The notes under the pieces: generated by a model
What the model was told of the DNA's origin: nothing
The model's input: only the letters and a program-made list of their open reading frames with translations
Databases searched by the model: none
Part shown: piece by piece, positions 25,225-35,696 of the stretch
How positions within the stretch are numbered: position 1 is the first letter of the stretch
How the letters are laid out: every line of letters begins with the position of its first letter
Translations under genes and position numbers: made by a program
Origin: Allopusillimonas sp048270225
Lineage (GTDB): Bacteria > Pseudomonadota > Gammaproteobacteria > Burkholderiales > Burkholderiaceae_B
DNA length: 64,000 nt
Assembly (NCBI GenBank): GCA_048270225.1
Contig: JBLWTG010000001.1
Location: 806,001-870,000, forward strand
Reading direction: 5' to 3'

Positions 25225-26706
25225 TCATGCCCGCTGTCGCTTAAGGTCGTCGATATGGCTGAACACAACCCGCAGGCAGGTGCCGCGGTTGGTCGGCATG
25301 AAGGTAATGCTGGCTTTGTGCAGATCGGCGATTTCCTTGACGATGGACAGGCCCAGCCCACTGCCGTCGCTGTCGGTGCCCAGTATCCGGTAGAAGCGAT
25401 CAAATACGCGCTGCTGTTCCGAAACCGGGATGCCCGGCCCTGAGTCCTTGACCTCCAGGTAGGCAGACAGGGCGTCGCCGCCCACGCGCACCGTAATACG
25501 GCTCTGTACGGGGCTGTAGAGGATGGCGTTTTCGACCAGGTTATTGATGAGTTCGGCGAGCATCAGGCGGTTGCCGTCGATATGCGTGGAAAATGGCGAG
25601 CGTTCTACGCCTAGGTCTATCTGCTTGCCCAGCGCGGCGGGTACCCATTGGGCGGTCTGGGTTTCTGCCAGCTCATTCAGGTCGATATCTGCCATATTGC
25701 CCTGGACAGGCGTGTCCGGGCTTTCGGTACGGGCCAGCGCCAGCAACTGATTGACCAGTCTTGTGGCGCGTTCGGAGCCGCGCACCAGTTGCTTGAGGCT
25801 GTCGTCCATTTTTTCCGGCGCATTTTCCCGCAGAGCCAGCTCGGCCTGCGTACGCATGCCCGCCAGCGGCGTTTTGAGCTGATGCGCGGCATTGGCCACA
25901 AAGCGCCGCTGGGCGTCGTTGGCGGCCGCCAGCCGAGCCAGCAGGCTGTTCATGGCGGCTATCAGCGGCACGATCTCCGCCGGCGCAAGCTGCGCACTGA
26001 TGGGCGAGGTGTCGTTGGCGCGCCGGGCGCGTATCCGCTCCTGCAGTACGCTCAGCGGCTCCAGCCCCTGCGTCAGGCCCAGCCCTGCCAGCAGTGCTGC
26101 CAGCGGCAGGACAATCAGTTGTGGCGTCAGCATGCCGGTCAGGATCTCCTGCTGCAGGGTCGCCCGCATTTCGTTGGATTGCGCGACCATGGTCAGAAAA
26201 GGCTGGCCGGCCGCGTCCTTGCCTCCCCAGATATAGGCTACCCGTATGCTGTGACCGTCCAGCGTCTCGTTGCGCATGCGCACCTGATCCTGCTCGTAAG
26301 TCCAGTTGTCGGGCAGCGGAATATGGCGGTTTCCCGCCAGCGAGTTGCCATTGGCGTCGCGGATCTCCCAGTAGATGAAGTGATGGGGATCGCCTTGCAG
26401 AATAGTGATGGCAGAGGGCGAGAGCTGCAGGCCGGACAGAATGGACTGTTGTTCCACCTCATGCCTGAGCATGCGCAGATGATCCGACAGCGCCCGGTCG
26501 TAGGGGGCGTCGGCGATGTTCTGGGCGATAAAGTACGTGATGACCAGGCCTATGGTCCAGAGCAGAAACAAGGGCCCGAACATCCAGATGATGATTTTGT
26601 TCAGCAGGGAGCTGTTGTGCTTGCGGCGTTTTTGCCTGCTGAACCAGCCCTTTTTCCCCGAAGCCTGATCAGCGGCCTGTTCCAGGATATGGGGGTCGAT
26701 CAGCAT
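25225..26706 (-). CDS. Sensor histidine kinase, TctE-like
   Basis: 493-residue membrane sensor kinase. Two membrane helices (about residues 36-60 and 193-214) frame a periplasmic domain of about 130 residues with the TctE_N-type pattern (YDRALSDHLRMLRHEVE). A HAMP-like linker, a HisKA dimerisation domain with phospho-acceptor His275 (NAAHQLKTP) and a HATPase_c domain (NLVENAILYSP, DSGPGI, GSGLGLSIV) complete it. It starts 14 bases after the response regulator stop and precedes an MHS transporter. The TctDE type usually senses tricarboxylates or similar organic acids. Confidence 0.93.
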   Translation of the reverse strand: MLIDPHILEQAADQASGKKGWFSRQKRRKHNSSLLNKIIIWMFGPLFLLWTIGLVITYFIAQNIADAPYDRALSDHLRMLRHEVEQQSILSGLQLSPSAITILQGDPHHFIYWEIRDANGNSLAGNRHIPLPDNWTYEQDQVRMRNETLDGHSIRVAYIWGGKDAAGQPFLTMVAQSNEMRATLQQEILTGMLTPQLIVLPLAALLAGLGLTQGLEPLSVLQERIRARRANDTSPISAQLAPAEIVPLIAAMNSLLARLAAANDAQRRFVANAAHQLKTPLAGMRTQAELALRENAPEKMDDSLKQLVRGSERATRLVNQLLALARTESPDTPVQGNMADIDLNELAETQTAQWVPAALGKQIDLGVERSPFSTHIDGNRLMLAELINNLVENAILYSPVQSRITVRVGGDALSAYLEVKDSGPGIPVSEQQRVFDRFYRILGTDSDGSGLGLSIVKEIADLHKASITFMPTNRGTCLRVVFSHIDDLKRQRA

Positions 26707-26720
26707 GCGTCCCGGGCGTG

Positions 26721-27410
26721 TCAGGCTGCCACCGATTCGTGGCGGCCTTCGGGTTCCAGACAATAGCCCAGGCCGCGCACCGTGACGATCTTGGCGCCGC
26801 TGGGCTCGATTTTCTTGCGCAGGCGGTGGATATAGACCTCGATGGCGTTGGGCGTGACTTCTTCGCCCCATTCGCACAACAGGTCGACGAACTGGTTTTT
26901 GCTGATCATGCGCCCGCAGCGGGACAGCAGAATTTCAAGCAGGCCGGTTTCGCGGGCGGACAGTTCCAGCGGCTGTCCGTCGATGCAGGCAATCCGCCCG
27001 TTCAGGTCGAAGCTCAGCCGTTTGTAGGTCAGCAGCGTGCTGGAGCGGCCGGCGCTGCGACGGGTCAGCGCGCGCACCCGCGCCTCAAGCTCCGACAGGG
27101 CAAAAGGTTTGGCCATGTAGTCGTCGGCGCCCAGGTCCAGGCCCTTGACCCGCTGTTCGATCGAGTCGGCCGCCGTGAGGATCAAGACGGGAATGGGGGT
27201 GTTGCGATTGCGCAGCTGGCGCAGGACGGACAGGCCGTGCATCAGGGGCAGGTCCAGGTCCAGGATAAGCAGGTCGAAGCTTTGCAGTTTCAGGGCCGAG
27301 TCCGCGCTTGATCCATCGTGCACCACGTCGACGGCATAGCCGTCGTACCGTAGGGAACGGGAAAGTCCATCAGCAAGAATACTGTCGTCTTCTGCGATCA
27401 GAATGCGCAT
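26721..27410 (-). CDS. OmpR/PhoB-family response regulator, TctD-like
   Basis: 229-residue response regulator. The receiver domain has the acidic pocket E7-D8-D9, phospho-acceptor D51 (ILDLDLPLMHG) and the conserved Lys in YMAKPF. The C-terminal winged-helix DNA-binding domain (about 130-220) ends in NAIEVYIHRLRKKIEP and VRGLGYCLEP. First gene of the operon; divergent from recA with 229 bases between. It presumably activates its own operon including the MHS transporter; no operator recognised. Confidence 0.94.
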   Translation of the reverse strand: MRILIAEDDSILADGLSRSLRYDGYAVDVVHDGSSADSALKLQSFDLLILDLDLPLMHGLSVLRQLRNRNTPIPVLILTAADSIEQRVKGLDLGADDYMAKPFALSELEARVRALTRRSAGRSSTLLTYKRLSFDLNGRIACIDGQPLELSARETGLLEILLSRCGRMISKNQFVDLLCEWGEEVTPNAIEVYIHRLRKKIEPSGAKIVTVRGLGYCLEPEGRHESVAA

Positions 27411-27519
27411 TTTCTTCGTTTGTTTATACGTACATCGGCCGCGTGTCTCAAGGGAGGCCTTATTCTGGCATGCTCACGGAGTGCTGAACAGTCAGGGTTA
27501 ACGATGCATTGGTGGATAT

Positions 27520-27541
27520 CTGTTTATATATACAGTATAAT
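27520..27541 (+). promoter_or_regulatory. LexA (SOS) box and -10 hexamer of recA
   Basis: CTGTTTATATATACAG (27520-27535) matches the CTG-N10-CAG LexA consensus with an AT-rich centre. It directly abuts TATAAT (27536-27541), so LexA would block RNA polymerase. The -35 (TGGATA at 27513-27518, 17-base spacing) is weak. The recA start is 98 bases downstream. Confidence 0.92.
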
Positions 27542-27639
27542 TTGATGCAATAATTGCTCTATTCTTTATGTTTTACCCACTTTTCCAGCGCCGCTAGCCG
27601 GCGCATTTCCAAATTCTCGCCTACATAGTCAAGGATCCC

Positions 27640-28707
<1,068 letters not shown>

Positions 28708-28725
28708 ACGCGTTCAGGTCTGCTC

Positions 28726-29367
28726 ATGAGCACCCGGGATAACGGCTTCGAGACCATGGCGCCCACACCGCTCGAGCCTGTCTCCGGGGCGCGCGACGCC
28801 TCGATGACCAGAACGTCGGAGCAGAGGCGCGAGCCAGGCCGGCGCCGGTCCCGGGGCAGGACGCCGGGCTCGGACCCTGATCAGGCGGCGGATCATGAGC
28901 CGGGGCCGAACGCCAGAAAAAAACCCGGGCTCAGCCTGAAGGGAAGGGCGATTTCCTATCTTTCCAGACGAGAGCATTCCCGTCTTGAACTGCAACGCAA
29001 ACTGGCTCCTTACTCGGACGATGATGCCGAGCTTCAGCAGGTGCTGGACGACCTTGAGCGCGGGCAATGGTTGTCCAATGAGCGCTTCGCCATGAACCTG
29101 GCCCATCGACGCGCGCCCCGTCAGGGGACCAGCCGTATCGTCCAGGAGCTCAGACAGCATGGCCTGAGTGATGGTACGGTCACCGAAATCGGCGACCAGT
29201 TACGCGAAACCGAGCCGGAGCGAGCTCAGGCCGTCTGGGAAAAAAAATTCGGGCAGTTGCCATCCGATGCCAAGGCCTATGCGCGCCAGTATAGGTTTCT
29301 CGCATCGCGCGGTTTCTCCGTTGCATGCATACGCCGCATCCTTGGCGACATCCCTTACGGCGTCTGA
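28726..29367 (+). CDS. recX: Regulatory protein RecX with N-terminal extension
   Basis: 213-residue RecX, inhibitor of RecA filaments. The three-helix repeats are clear from about residue 70: AISYLSRREHSRLELQRKL, LDDLERGQWLSNERFAMNL and RFLASRGFSVACIRRIL. RecX is commonly about 150-165 residues; here about 65 residues of Arg/Pro/Asp-rich low-complexity sequence precede the core. The start could be further inside (ATGs at codons 11 and 27), which would shorten the tail but not the core. Located directly after recA. Confidence 0.95.
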   Translation: MSTRDNGFETMAPTPLEPVSGARDASMTRTSEQRREPGRRRSRGRTPGSDPDQAADHEPGPNARKKPGLSLKGRAISYLSRREHSRLELQRKLAPYSDDDAELQQVLDDLERGQWLSNERFAMNLAHRRAPRQGTSRIVQELRQHGLSDGTVTEIGDQLRETEPERAQAVWEKKFGQLPSDAKAYARQYRFLASRGFSVACIRRILGDIPYGV

Positions 29368-29370
29368 AGG

Positions 29371-30288
29371 CTAACGCGCCGCCTTGATGCCCGTGAGCGT
29401 GGAAAAACAGGTTTCCCGCGCCTGCTTTACAAAAGCCTGCACGTAATCGGCCTGCGTGTCCTCGGTGCGGATGGTGGCATACAGCATGCGCCACACGCCT
29501 TGCTCGCCCAGATGGCAGGTACGCAGCCAACCCTGGTTCAGGTATTCAGTCAGCGCCCAGTTCGGCAGGGCGGCCACGCCCCGCTGGCTTGCTACCAGTT
29601 GCATGATGACAGGGGTCAGCTCGGCCTTGCGCAAGGCGGCAGGTTCTACGCCGGCCTGATCCAGAAATGCAGTAAATACATCGAGGCGCTGGCGCTCTAC
29701 CGGATAGGTAATCAATACCTGATCGGCCAGTTGCTCCGGCTCGATATGCTTGTACTGGGCCAGCGGGTTGGCGGCCGCGACCGCCAGCACCAGTTCGTAG
29801 CGAAACAGGGGTAGATATTCCACTGCTTCCATGGGTTGCGGGTCGGAGGTAATGACGACGTCCAGGTCGCCGCGCACCAGCGCTGGCAGTGGCGCGAAGG
29901 AAAATGCGGCGGACAAGTCCAGTTCGACCTCCGGCCAGTTGTGACGGAAAACGTCCAGTGTCGGCATCAGCCACTGAAAACAGGAATGACAGTCGATGGC
30001 CAGGTGCAGGCGGCCGCTGCGGCCAGCGGCAAGGCGCTGCAGCTCGAGTTCGACCGATTTGATCCGCGGCAGGACTTCGTCGGCCACTGCCAGGATGCGC
30101 AGGCCCGCCGTGGTCAGGCGGGCAGGGCGCGTGCGCCGGTTCAGCAGCGGCGTTTTCAGTCGTATTTCCAGGTCCCGCAACTGGTGGGACAGCGCTGACT
30201 GGGTGACATGCAATCGTTCTGCGGCTTCTTGAAGGCTGCCGCCATCACGTATGGCGGTAAGAGTTTCCAGATGGCGAATTTCCAGCAT
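29371..30288 (-). CDS. metR: LysR-family regulator of methionine synthesis MetR
   Basis: 305-residue LysR-type regulator that activates metE, using homocysteine as co-factor in homologues. The N-terminal HTH (residues 1-60: SLQEAAERLHVTQSALSHQL) and the effector-binding domain with the MetR-typical DCHSCFQWLMP motif are present. Divergent from metE, with the MetR box between. Convergent with recX with only three bases between the stop codons. Confidence 0.95.
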   Translation of the reverse strand: MLEIRHLETLTAIRDGGSLQEAAERLHVTQSALSHQLRDLEIRLKTPLLNRRTRPARLTTAGLRILAVADEVLPRIKSVELELQRLAAGRSGRLHLAIDCHSCFQWLMPTLDVFRHNWPEVELDLSAAFSFAPLPALVRGDLDVVITSDPQPMEAVEYLPLFRYELVLAVAAANPLAQYKHIEPEQLADQVLITYPVERQRLDVFTAFLDQAGVEPAALRKAELTPVIMQLVASQRGVAALPNWALTEYLNQGWLRTCHLGEQGVWRMLYATIRTEDTQADYVQAFVKQARETCFSTLTGIKAAR

Positions 30289-30353
30289 GAGATCACTTAT
30301 TTGACGAGAATGACGGCGAATTGCCCTGGGCGAAAACGGTAAAGACCATTTAA

Positions 30354-30366
30354 TGAATAATTTTCA
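30354..30366. promoter_or_regulatory. MetR-binding site
   Basis: TGAATAATTTTCA matches the MetR consensus TGAA-N5-TTCA exactly. It sits in the divergent metR-metE gap, 66 bases from the metR start and 90 bases from the metE ATG. Only one exact copy is visible. Confidence 0.9.
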
Positions 30367-30455
30367 TATTAAGGTTGTTGTATTTGATTTTGCCCTGATG
30401 AATTATACGGAGACAATGGACGACTGTAAAAAAATTCAACTACCAGGGTTTTAAG

Positions 30456-32759
30456 ATGACAGTTATTCATAATCTGGGTTTTCCCCGGATCGGTGTGCAG
30501 CGCGAATTGAAGCGCGCGATTGAGGCCTATTGGGCAGGCAAGACAGATGTGCAGGCGCTGGAGGCGACAGGCCGCGAGCTGCGTGCGCGTCATTGGCAGA
30601 TTCAGGCGGATGCTGGCCTGGAGTATGTGCCGGCAGGCGATTTTGCATGGTACGACCATATCCTTGAGTGGACGGCCCTGCTTGGCGCCGTGCCGGCCCG
30701 TTTCGGGCAGGCCTCGGACGAGCCTGTCGGCCTGGATACCTTATTCCGCATGGGCCGCGGCCGGGCCCCTACCGGTACGCCAGCCGCCGCCTGCGAAATG
30801 ACCAAGTGGTTCGATACCAACTACCACTACATTGTGCCCGAGCTGGTTCCCCAGCAAACTTATCGCATCGCGCGCAGCTATCTGTTCGATCAGGTGCGCG
30901 AAGCTCAGGCAGCCGGCCACAAGGTCAAGCCGGTTATCCCGGGTCCATTGACCTGGCTGTGGCTGGGCAAGGGCGATGCGTACACGCAGGGCGCGGGAGA
31001 TACCGGCAAGCTGGCGCTGCTGGATGCCTTGCTGCCTGTCTATACAGAGGTGCTGCAACGCCTGGGCGAACTGAATGTCGAATGGGTTCAGATCGATGAG
31101 CCCATCCTGGTGCTGGATCTGCCCGACGCCTGGCGGGATGCCTATGCCAAGACATACCAGCATCTTGCGCGTACCGCGGCCACGCAGCCCAAGCTGCTGC
31201 TGGCGACCTATTTTGGTGGATTGAACGATAACGTCGGCGTGCTGAAGGGCTTGCCTGTGCAGGGCGTGCATATCGACCTGGTGCGAGCACCCGACCAACT
31301 GAGCAGCGTACTGCCCGAGCTTGCGCCGGAGCAGGTGTTGTCGCTCGGCGTACTCGATGGCCGCAATATCTGGCGCACCGATCTGGATCGTGTCAAAGCG
31401 CAGCTTGTCCCTGTGCAGGCGCAGCTTGGCGATCGGCTGTGGCTGGCTCCCTCCTGCTCTTTGCTGCATGTGCCTGTAGATCTTGCACAGGAGCAGACCC
31501 TGGACACGGAACTGAAAAGCTGGCTGTCCTTTGCAACACAGAAGCTGGACGAGCTGCGCCTGCTGGCCGCATCACTCGATGGCAGCGAAGAGGCCGAGAC
31601 ACTGCATCAATTGCAGGCCCAGCGCGATGCGCTGGCTGCTCGTGCGCGCTCCACCCGGATTCACAACAAGGCAGTGCAGCAGCGCCTGACGCAATCGGCC
31701 GAGCTGTCCCGCGAACGCACGCCGTTTGCCGAGCGGATAAGCCTGCAGCAAAGCAAGTTGGGGCTTCCTGCCTTCCCCACGACAACTATAGGCTCCTTTC
31801 CCCAGACGCCCGAAATTCGCAAGCTGCGGCGCGACTGGAAGCAGGGCAGCCTGAGCGACAGCGCCTACGAGAAGGCCATGCAGGCCGAAATCGAGCGCGT
31901 GATTCGCTTTCAGGAGAAGGTCGGCCTGGATGTCCTGGTGCACGGCGAGCCCGAGCGCAACGATATGGTGGAGTATTTCGGCGAGCTGCTTGGCGGTTTT
32001 GCATTCACGCAGAACGGCTGGGTGCAAAGCTATGGTTCGCGCTGCGTGAAGCCGCCCGTGATTTTCGGCGACGTTGCCCGGCCTGCGGCCATGACGGTCG
32101 CATGGTCGTCCTATGCCCAGTCGCTGACGGAGCGTCCGGTCAAGGGCATGCTGACCGGCCCCGTCACGATTCTGCAATGGTCGTTTGTACGCGATGATCA
32201 ACCCCGCGAAACCACGTGCCGCCAGCTGGCGCTTGCCCTGCGCGACGAGGTGTCCGACCTGGAAGCGGCGGGTATCACGGTGATACAGATCGACGAACCG
32301 GCCTTCCGCGAAGGCCTGCCGCTGCGTCGGGGCGACTGGCAAGCCTATCTGGACTGGGCGGTTGATTGCTTCCGCCTGTCCACCAGCAGCGTCAGGGACG
32401 ACACCCAGATACACACCCATATGTGCTATTCGGAGTTCAATGACATCATTGAAGCGATCGCTGCCATGGATGCGGACGTCATCACCATCGAAACATCCCG
32501 ATCCAATATGGAGCTGCTGGGCGCGTTCGAGGATTTCCGTTATCCCAACGATATCGGCCCGGGTGTCTACGATATCCATTCGCCCAACGTCCCAAGGCTG
32601 GAATGGATGGTCGATCTCATGAAAAAAGCGGCCGGCAGGCTGCCTGCGGAGCGCCTGTGGGTAAACCCTGATTGCGGTCTGAAGACGCGAGGCTGGCCGG
32701 AAACCGAGGCGGCGCTGGTTGCCATGGTCGAAGCAGCGAGGACACTGCGCTATACTTAA
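30456..32759 (+). CDS. metE: Cobalamin-independent methionine synthase MetE
   Basis: 767-residue 5-methyltetrahydropteroyltriglutamate-homocysteine methyltransferase, the last step of methionine synthesis without B12. Both halves are intact: the N-terminal domain (VIHNLGFPRIGVQRELKRA) and the catalytic C-terminal barrel with the zinc ligands in HTHMCYSEFND and NPDCGLKTRGW. The length is standard. Activated by the divergent MetR. Confidence 0.98.
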   Translation: MTVIHNLGFPRIGVQRELKRAIEAYWAGKTDVQALEATGRELRARHWQIQADAGLEYVPAGDFAWYDHILEWTALLGAVPARFGQASDEPVGLDTLFRMGRGRAPTGTPAAACEMTKWFDTNYHYIVPELVPQQTYRIARSYLFDQVREAQAAGHKVKPVIPGPLTWLWLGKGDAYTQGAGDTGKLALLDALLPVYTEVLQRLGELNVEWVQIDEPILVLDLPDAWRDAYAKTYQHLARTAATQPKLLLATYFGGLNDNVGVLKGLPVQGVHIDLVRAPDQLSSVLPELAPEQVLSLGVLDGRNIWRTDLDRVKAQLVPVQAQLGDRLWLAPSCSLLHVPVDLAQEQTLDTELKSWLSFATQKLDELRLLAASLDGSEEAETLHQLQAQRDALAARARSTRIHNKAVQQRLTQSAELSRERTPFAERISLQQSKLGLPAFPTTTIGSFPQTPEIRKLRRDWKQGSLSDSAYEKAMQAEIERVIRFQEKVGLDVLVHGEPERNDMVEYFGELLGGFAFTQNGWVQSYGSRCVKPPVIFGDVARPAAMTVAWSSYAQSLTERPVKGMLTGPVTILQWSFVRDDQPRETTCRQLALALRDEVSDLEAAGITVIQIDEPAFREGLPLRRGDWQAYLDWAVDCFRLSTSSVRDDTQIHTHMCYSEFNDIIEAIAAMDADVITIETSRSNMELLGAFEDFRYPNDIGPGVYDIHSPNVPRLEWMVDLMKKAAGRLPAERLWVNPDCGLKTRGWPETEAALVAMVEAARTLRYT

Positions 32760-32788
32760 TGGGTTTACCGCCCAAATAGTATTAGCGA

Positions 32789-33364
32789 ATGCCCTTGCCT
32801 CCTCCCGAGATCGCGCGCGAGCCTCTGCATACACGTTCCATACGTGTGGACTCGTACGCCCGGGAGGATGGCTGCTGGGATCTCGAGGCCGAGCTTATCG
32901 ATGTCAAGGCCTACGATTTCCCGGCAAATGCCGGCCGGCTTCACCGCGCCGGAGAACCCATCCATCATATGCATCTGCGCATCACGATTGACGATCAGTT
33001 CACGATCGTCGATGCTGTTGCTGCCTACGATGCTGCGCCCTATGGGCCGCAATGCATGGCGATCACTCCCGATTACCACGATCTTGTTGGCCTGAATCTC
33101 CTGCGTAAGTTCCGTGAGGCCGTCAAGGCCCGCTTTGCGCGGACCGCCGGCTGTACGCACATGACCGAGCTTTCCTATGTGCTGCCCACGGTCGCCGTGC
33201 AAACCATGGCCAATGAGCGGCGCAAGGAACGGGAAGCCGGCATATCCGACAAGAGGCCTTTCCAGCTGGATGGCTGCCATGCCCTGAGCGCCAGTGGCGA
33301 GGTGGCACGCGAGTTCTACCCCAAGTGGTATATCGCCCCGGTGGCGGAGGCAAAATGCGAGTAG
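32789..33364 (+). CDS. DUF2889 family protein
   Basis: 191-residue cytosolic protein of the DUF2889 family. It contains the family pattern HTRSIRVDSYAREDGCWDLE at the start, GEPIHHMHLRITIDDQFTI and the HMTELSYVLPTVAVQT segment, with the final PKWY. No biochemical function is established to my knowledge. It is 29 bases after metE and 78 bases before sucC, on the same strand. The start ATG at 32789 is supported by position; ribosome binding site weak. Confidence 0.85.
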   Translation: MPLPPPEIAREPLHTRSIRVDSYAREDGCWDLEAELIDVKAYDFPANAGRLHRAGEPIHHMHLRITIDDQFTIVDAVAAYDAAPYGPQCMAITPDYHDLVGLNLLRKFREAVKARFARTAGCTHMTELSYVLPTVAVQTMANERRKEREAGISDKRPFQLDGCHALSASGEVAREFYPKWYIAPVAEAKCE

Positions 33365-33442
33365 ACGGCAATACCCATACGAGCTTCGATGCCTTCGGGC
33401 ATCGGCGCGTTCTTCTTATTTCTACGTTCTGACAGGTAACAA

Positions 33443-34603
33443 ATGAAAATTCACGAGTATCAAGGCAAGGAACTGCTCAAGCAGTTTGGCGTCACCGTGC
33501 CGCGCGGGATTCCGGCTTTTTCGGTTGAAGAGGCCGTCGCTGCGGCGGAAAAACTGGGCGGCCCTGTCTGGGTTGTCAAGGCGCAGATCCACGCTGGCGG
33601 GCGAGGCAAGGGCGGTGGCGTCAAGCTGGCCCGCTCCATCGATGAGGTTCGCCAGCTGTCCTCGGAAATCCTGGGCATGCAGCTGATCACGCATCAGACC
33701 GGACCCGAAGGCCAGAAAGTCGGCCGCCTGCTGATCGAAGAAGGCGCGGACATCAAGAAAGAATACTACGTGGGCATTGTGACCGACCGCGCTTCGCAGC
33801 GTGTGTGTGTGATGGCCTCCAGCGAAGGCGGGATGGAAATCGAAGTGGTTGCCGAATCGTCGCCCGAGAAGATTCTCAAGGTTTTCGTCGATCCCAAGGC
33901 TGGCCTGACAGACGGCGAAGCCGCCGAACTGGCGCGCGGCATTGGCGTTCCTGAAGCCTCGGTCTCCAAGGCGGCTGTCGAGTTCCAGAAACTCTACAAG
34001 GCATACTGGGATACAGACGCATCGCTCGCCGAGATCAATCCATTGATCCTGACTGGCTCGGGCGACATCATCGCCCTGGACGCCAAGTTCAATTTCGATC
34101 CCAACGCGCTTTTCCGTCATTCTGAGATTGTCGCCTATCGGGATCTGGCCGAAGAAGATCCCGCTGAAATTGAAGCCAGCAAGTTCGACCTGGCCTACAT
34201 CCAGCTCGACGGTAATATCGGCTGCCTGGTCAATGGCGCGGGTCTTGCCATGGCAACCATGGATACGATCAAGCTGTTTGGCGGCGAACCTGCCAACTTC
34301 CTGGACGTTGGCGGTGGCGCAACCGCAGAGAAGGTGACCGAAGCCTTCAAGATCATGCTGAGCAACGCGGGTGTCAAGGCGATTCTGGTCAACATTTTCG
34401 GCGGCATCATGCGCTGCGATGTGATTGCCGAAGGCGTGATCGCCGCGTGCAAGGCCGTGAACCTGACGGTGCCGCTCGTCGTGCGCATGAAGGGTACGAA
34501 CGAAGAGCTGGGCAAGAAACTGCTGGCTGAGTCGGGTCTTCCCATCATCAGCGCCGACACCATGGCCGAAGCTGCGACCAAGGTCGTGGCTGCCGCGAAA
34601 TAA
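33443..34603 (+). CDS. sucC: Succinyl-CoA ligase, beta subunit (ADP-forming)
   Basis: 386-residue SucC, the nucleotide-binding subunit of the TCA-cycle enzyme that makes ATP from succinyl-CoA. The N-terminal MKIHEYQGKELLKQFGV, the ATP-grasp domain (VKAQIHAGGRGKGGGVKLA) and the C-terminal ligase domain ending in LPIISADTMAEAATKVV are intact. Followed by sucD after 19 bases with its own AGGA-type ribosome binding site (GAGGATTTGTAAATG). Confidence 0.98.
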   Translation: MKIHEYQGKELLKQFGVTVPRGIPAFSVEEAVAAAEKLGGPVWVVKAQIHAGGRGKGGGVKLARSIDEVRQLSSEILGMQLITHQTGPEGQKVGRLLIEEGADIKKEYYVGIVTDRASQRVCVMASSEGGMEIEVVAESSPEKILKVFVDPKAGLTDGEAAELARGIGVPEASVSKAAVEFQKLYKAYWDTDASLAEINPLILTGSGDIIALDAKFNFDPNALFRHSEIVAYRDLAEEDPAEIEASKFDLAYIQLDGNIGCLVNGAGLAMATMDTIKLFGGEPANFLDVGGGATAEKVTEAFKIMLSNAGVKAILVNIFGGIMRCDVIAEGVIAACKAVNLTVPLVVRMKGTNEELGKKLLAESGLPIISADTMAEAATKVVAAAK

Positions 34604-34622
34604 GAATTCTGAGGATTTGTAA

Positions 34623-35504
34623 ATGTCGATTCTGATCAACAAAGACACCAAGGTCATTACCCAAGGGATGACCGGCAAGACTGGCCAGTTCCACACCCAT
34701 ATGTGCCGTGAATACGCCAATGGCAAAAATGCCTTCGTTGCTGGCGTTCACCCCAAGAAAGCCGGCGAGAACTTCGAAGGCGTGCCTATTTTCGCGACCG
34801 TCAAGGAAGCCAAGGAAGCAACCGGCGCCACGGTTTCAGTGATCTATGTTCCACCGGCCGGCGCTGCAGCCGCCATCTGGGAAGCCGTCGAGGCCGATCT
34901 TGATCTGGTCATCTGCATCACCGAAGGCATTCCTGTGCGCGATATGCTTGAAGTGCGCAATCGCATGCGCGACCAGAACAAGAAAACCCTGCTGCTGGGC
35001 CCCAACTGCCCCGGCCTGATTACGCCCGATGAACTCAAGATCGGCATCATGCCCGGCCACATCTCCAAAAAGGGTCGTATCGGTGTTGTCAGCCGCTCAG
35101 GTACACTGACCTACGAAGCCGTTGCACAGCTTACCGAGCTGGGCCTGGGCCAGTCCACAGCAGTGGGCATTGGTGGCGATCCCATCAACGGTCTGAAGCA
35201 TATCGATGTCCTCAAGCTCTTTAACGACGATCCCGAAACGGATGCGGTCGTCATGATCGGCGAGATTGGCGGCCCCGACGAAGTCGAAGCCGCGCGTTGG
35301 GCCAAGGACAACATGACCAAGCCTGTTGTCGGCTTCATCGCTGGCGTCACCGCGCCGGCCGGCAAGCGCATGGGCCATGCGGGCGCGCTGATCTCTGGCG
35401 GCGACGATACGGCTGATGCCAAGATGAAAATCATGGAAGAGTGCGGTATTCGTACGACGCGCGACCCCTCCGAAATGGGCCGCCTGCTCAAGTCAGTACT
35501 TTGA
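34623..35504 (+). CDS. sucD: Succinyl-CoA ligase, alpha subunit
   Basis: 293-residue SucD, the CoA-binding subunit with the phospho-histidine (about residue 252, in GKRMGHAGALISGG). The N-terminal CoA-binding Rossmann domain (MSILINKDTKVITQGMTG) is typical. It forms a complex with SucC. A strong stem-loop without a T-run follows at 35536-35568. Confidence 0.98.
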   Translation: MSILINKDTKVITQGMTGKTGQFHTHMCREYANGKNAFVAGVHPKKAGENFEGVPIFATVKEAKEATGATVSVIYVPPAGAAAAIWEAVEADLDLVICITEGIPVRDMLEVRNRMRDQNKKTLLLGPNCPGLITPDELKIGIMPGHISKKGRIGVVSRSGTLTYEAVAQLTELGLGQSTAVGIGGDPINGLKHIDVLKLFNDDPETDAVVMIGEIGGPDEVEAARWAKDNMTKPVVGFIAGVTAPAGKRMGHAGALISGGDDTADAKMKIMEECGIRTTRDPSEMGRLLKSVL

Positions 35505-35535
35505 TCATACTCATGTACTGAACCCGATAACCCGG

Positions 35536-35568
35536 GCACAGCGAGCCTCGATCAGAGGCTCGCTGTGC
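35536..35568 (+). terminator. Perfect 14-bp stem-loop after sucCD (no T-run)
   Basis: GCACAGCGAGCCTC (35536-35549), loop GATCA, GAGGCTCGCTGTGC (35555-35568). It starts 32 bases after the sucD stop. Without a U-tract it may be a 3'-end stabilising hairpin or part of Rho-dependent termination. Confidence 0.6.
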
Positions 35569-35696
35569 GTGGGGCCAGCACGACAGGCTCGCGCTCGACC
35601 GGCTGGTTACGAATCATGGATGGCGCACACCACAACAAACGCCGCCTGATTTATTGGTTTTTTGAAGGGGGATCTTCATGAGAGGAAAAATAAAAA

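Noticed and set aside
31572..32834. Open minus-strand frame of about 420 codons inside metE
   Set aside because: Antisense shadow of a well-conserved gene; no independent start signal.
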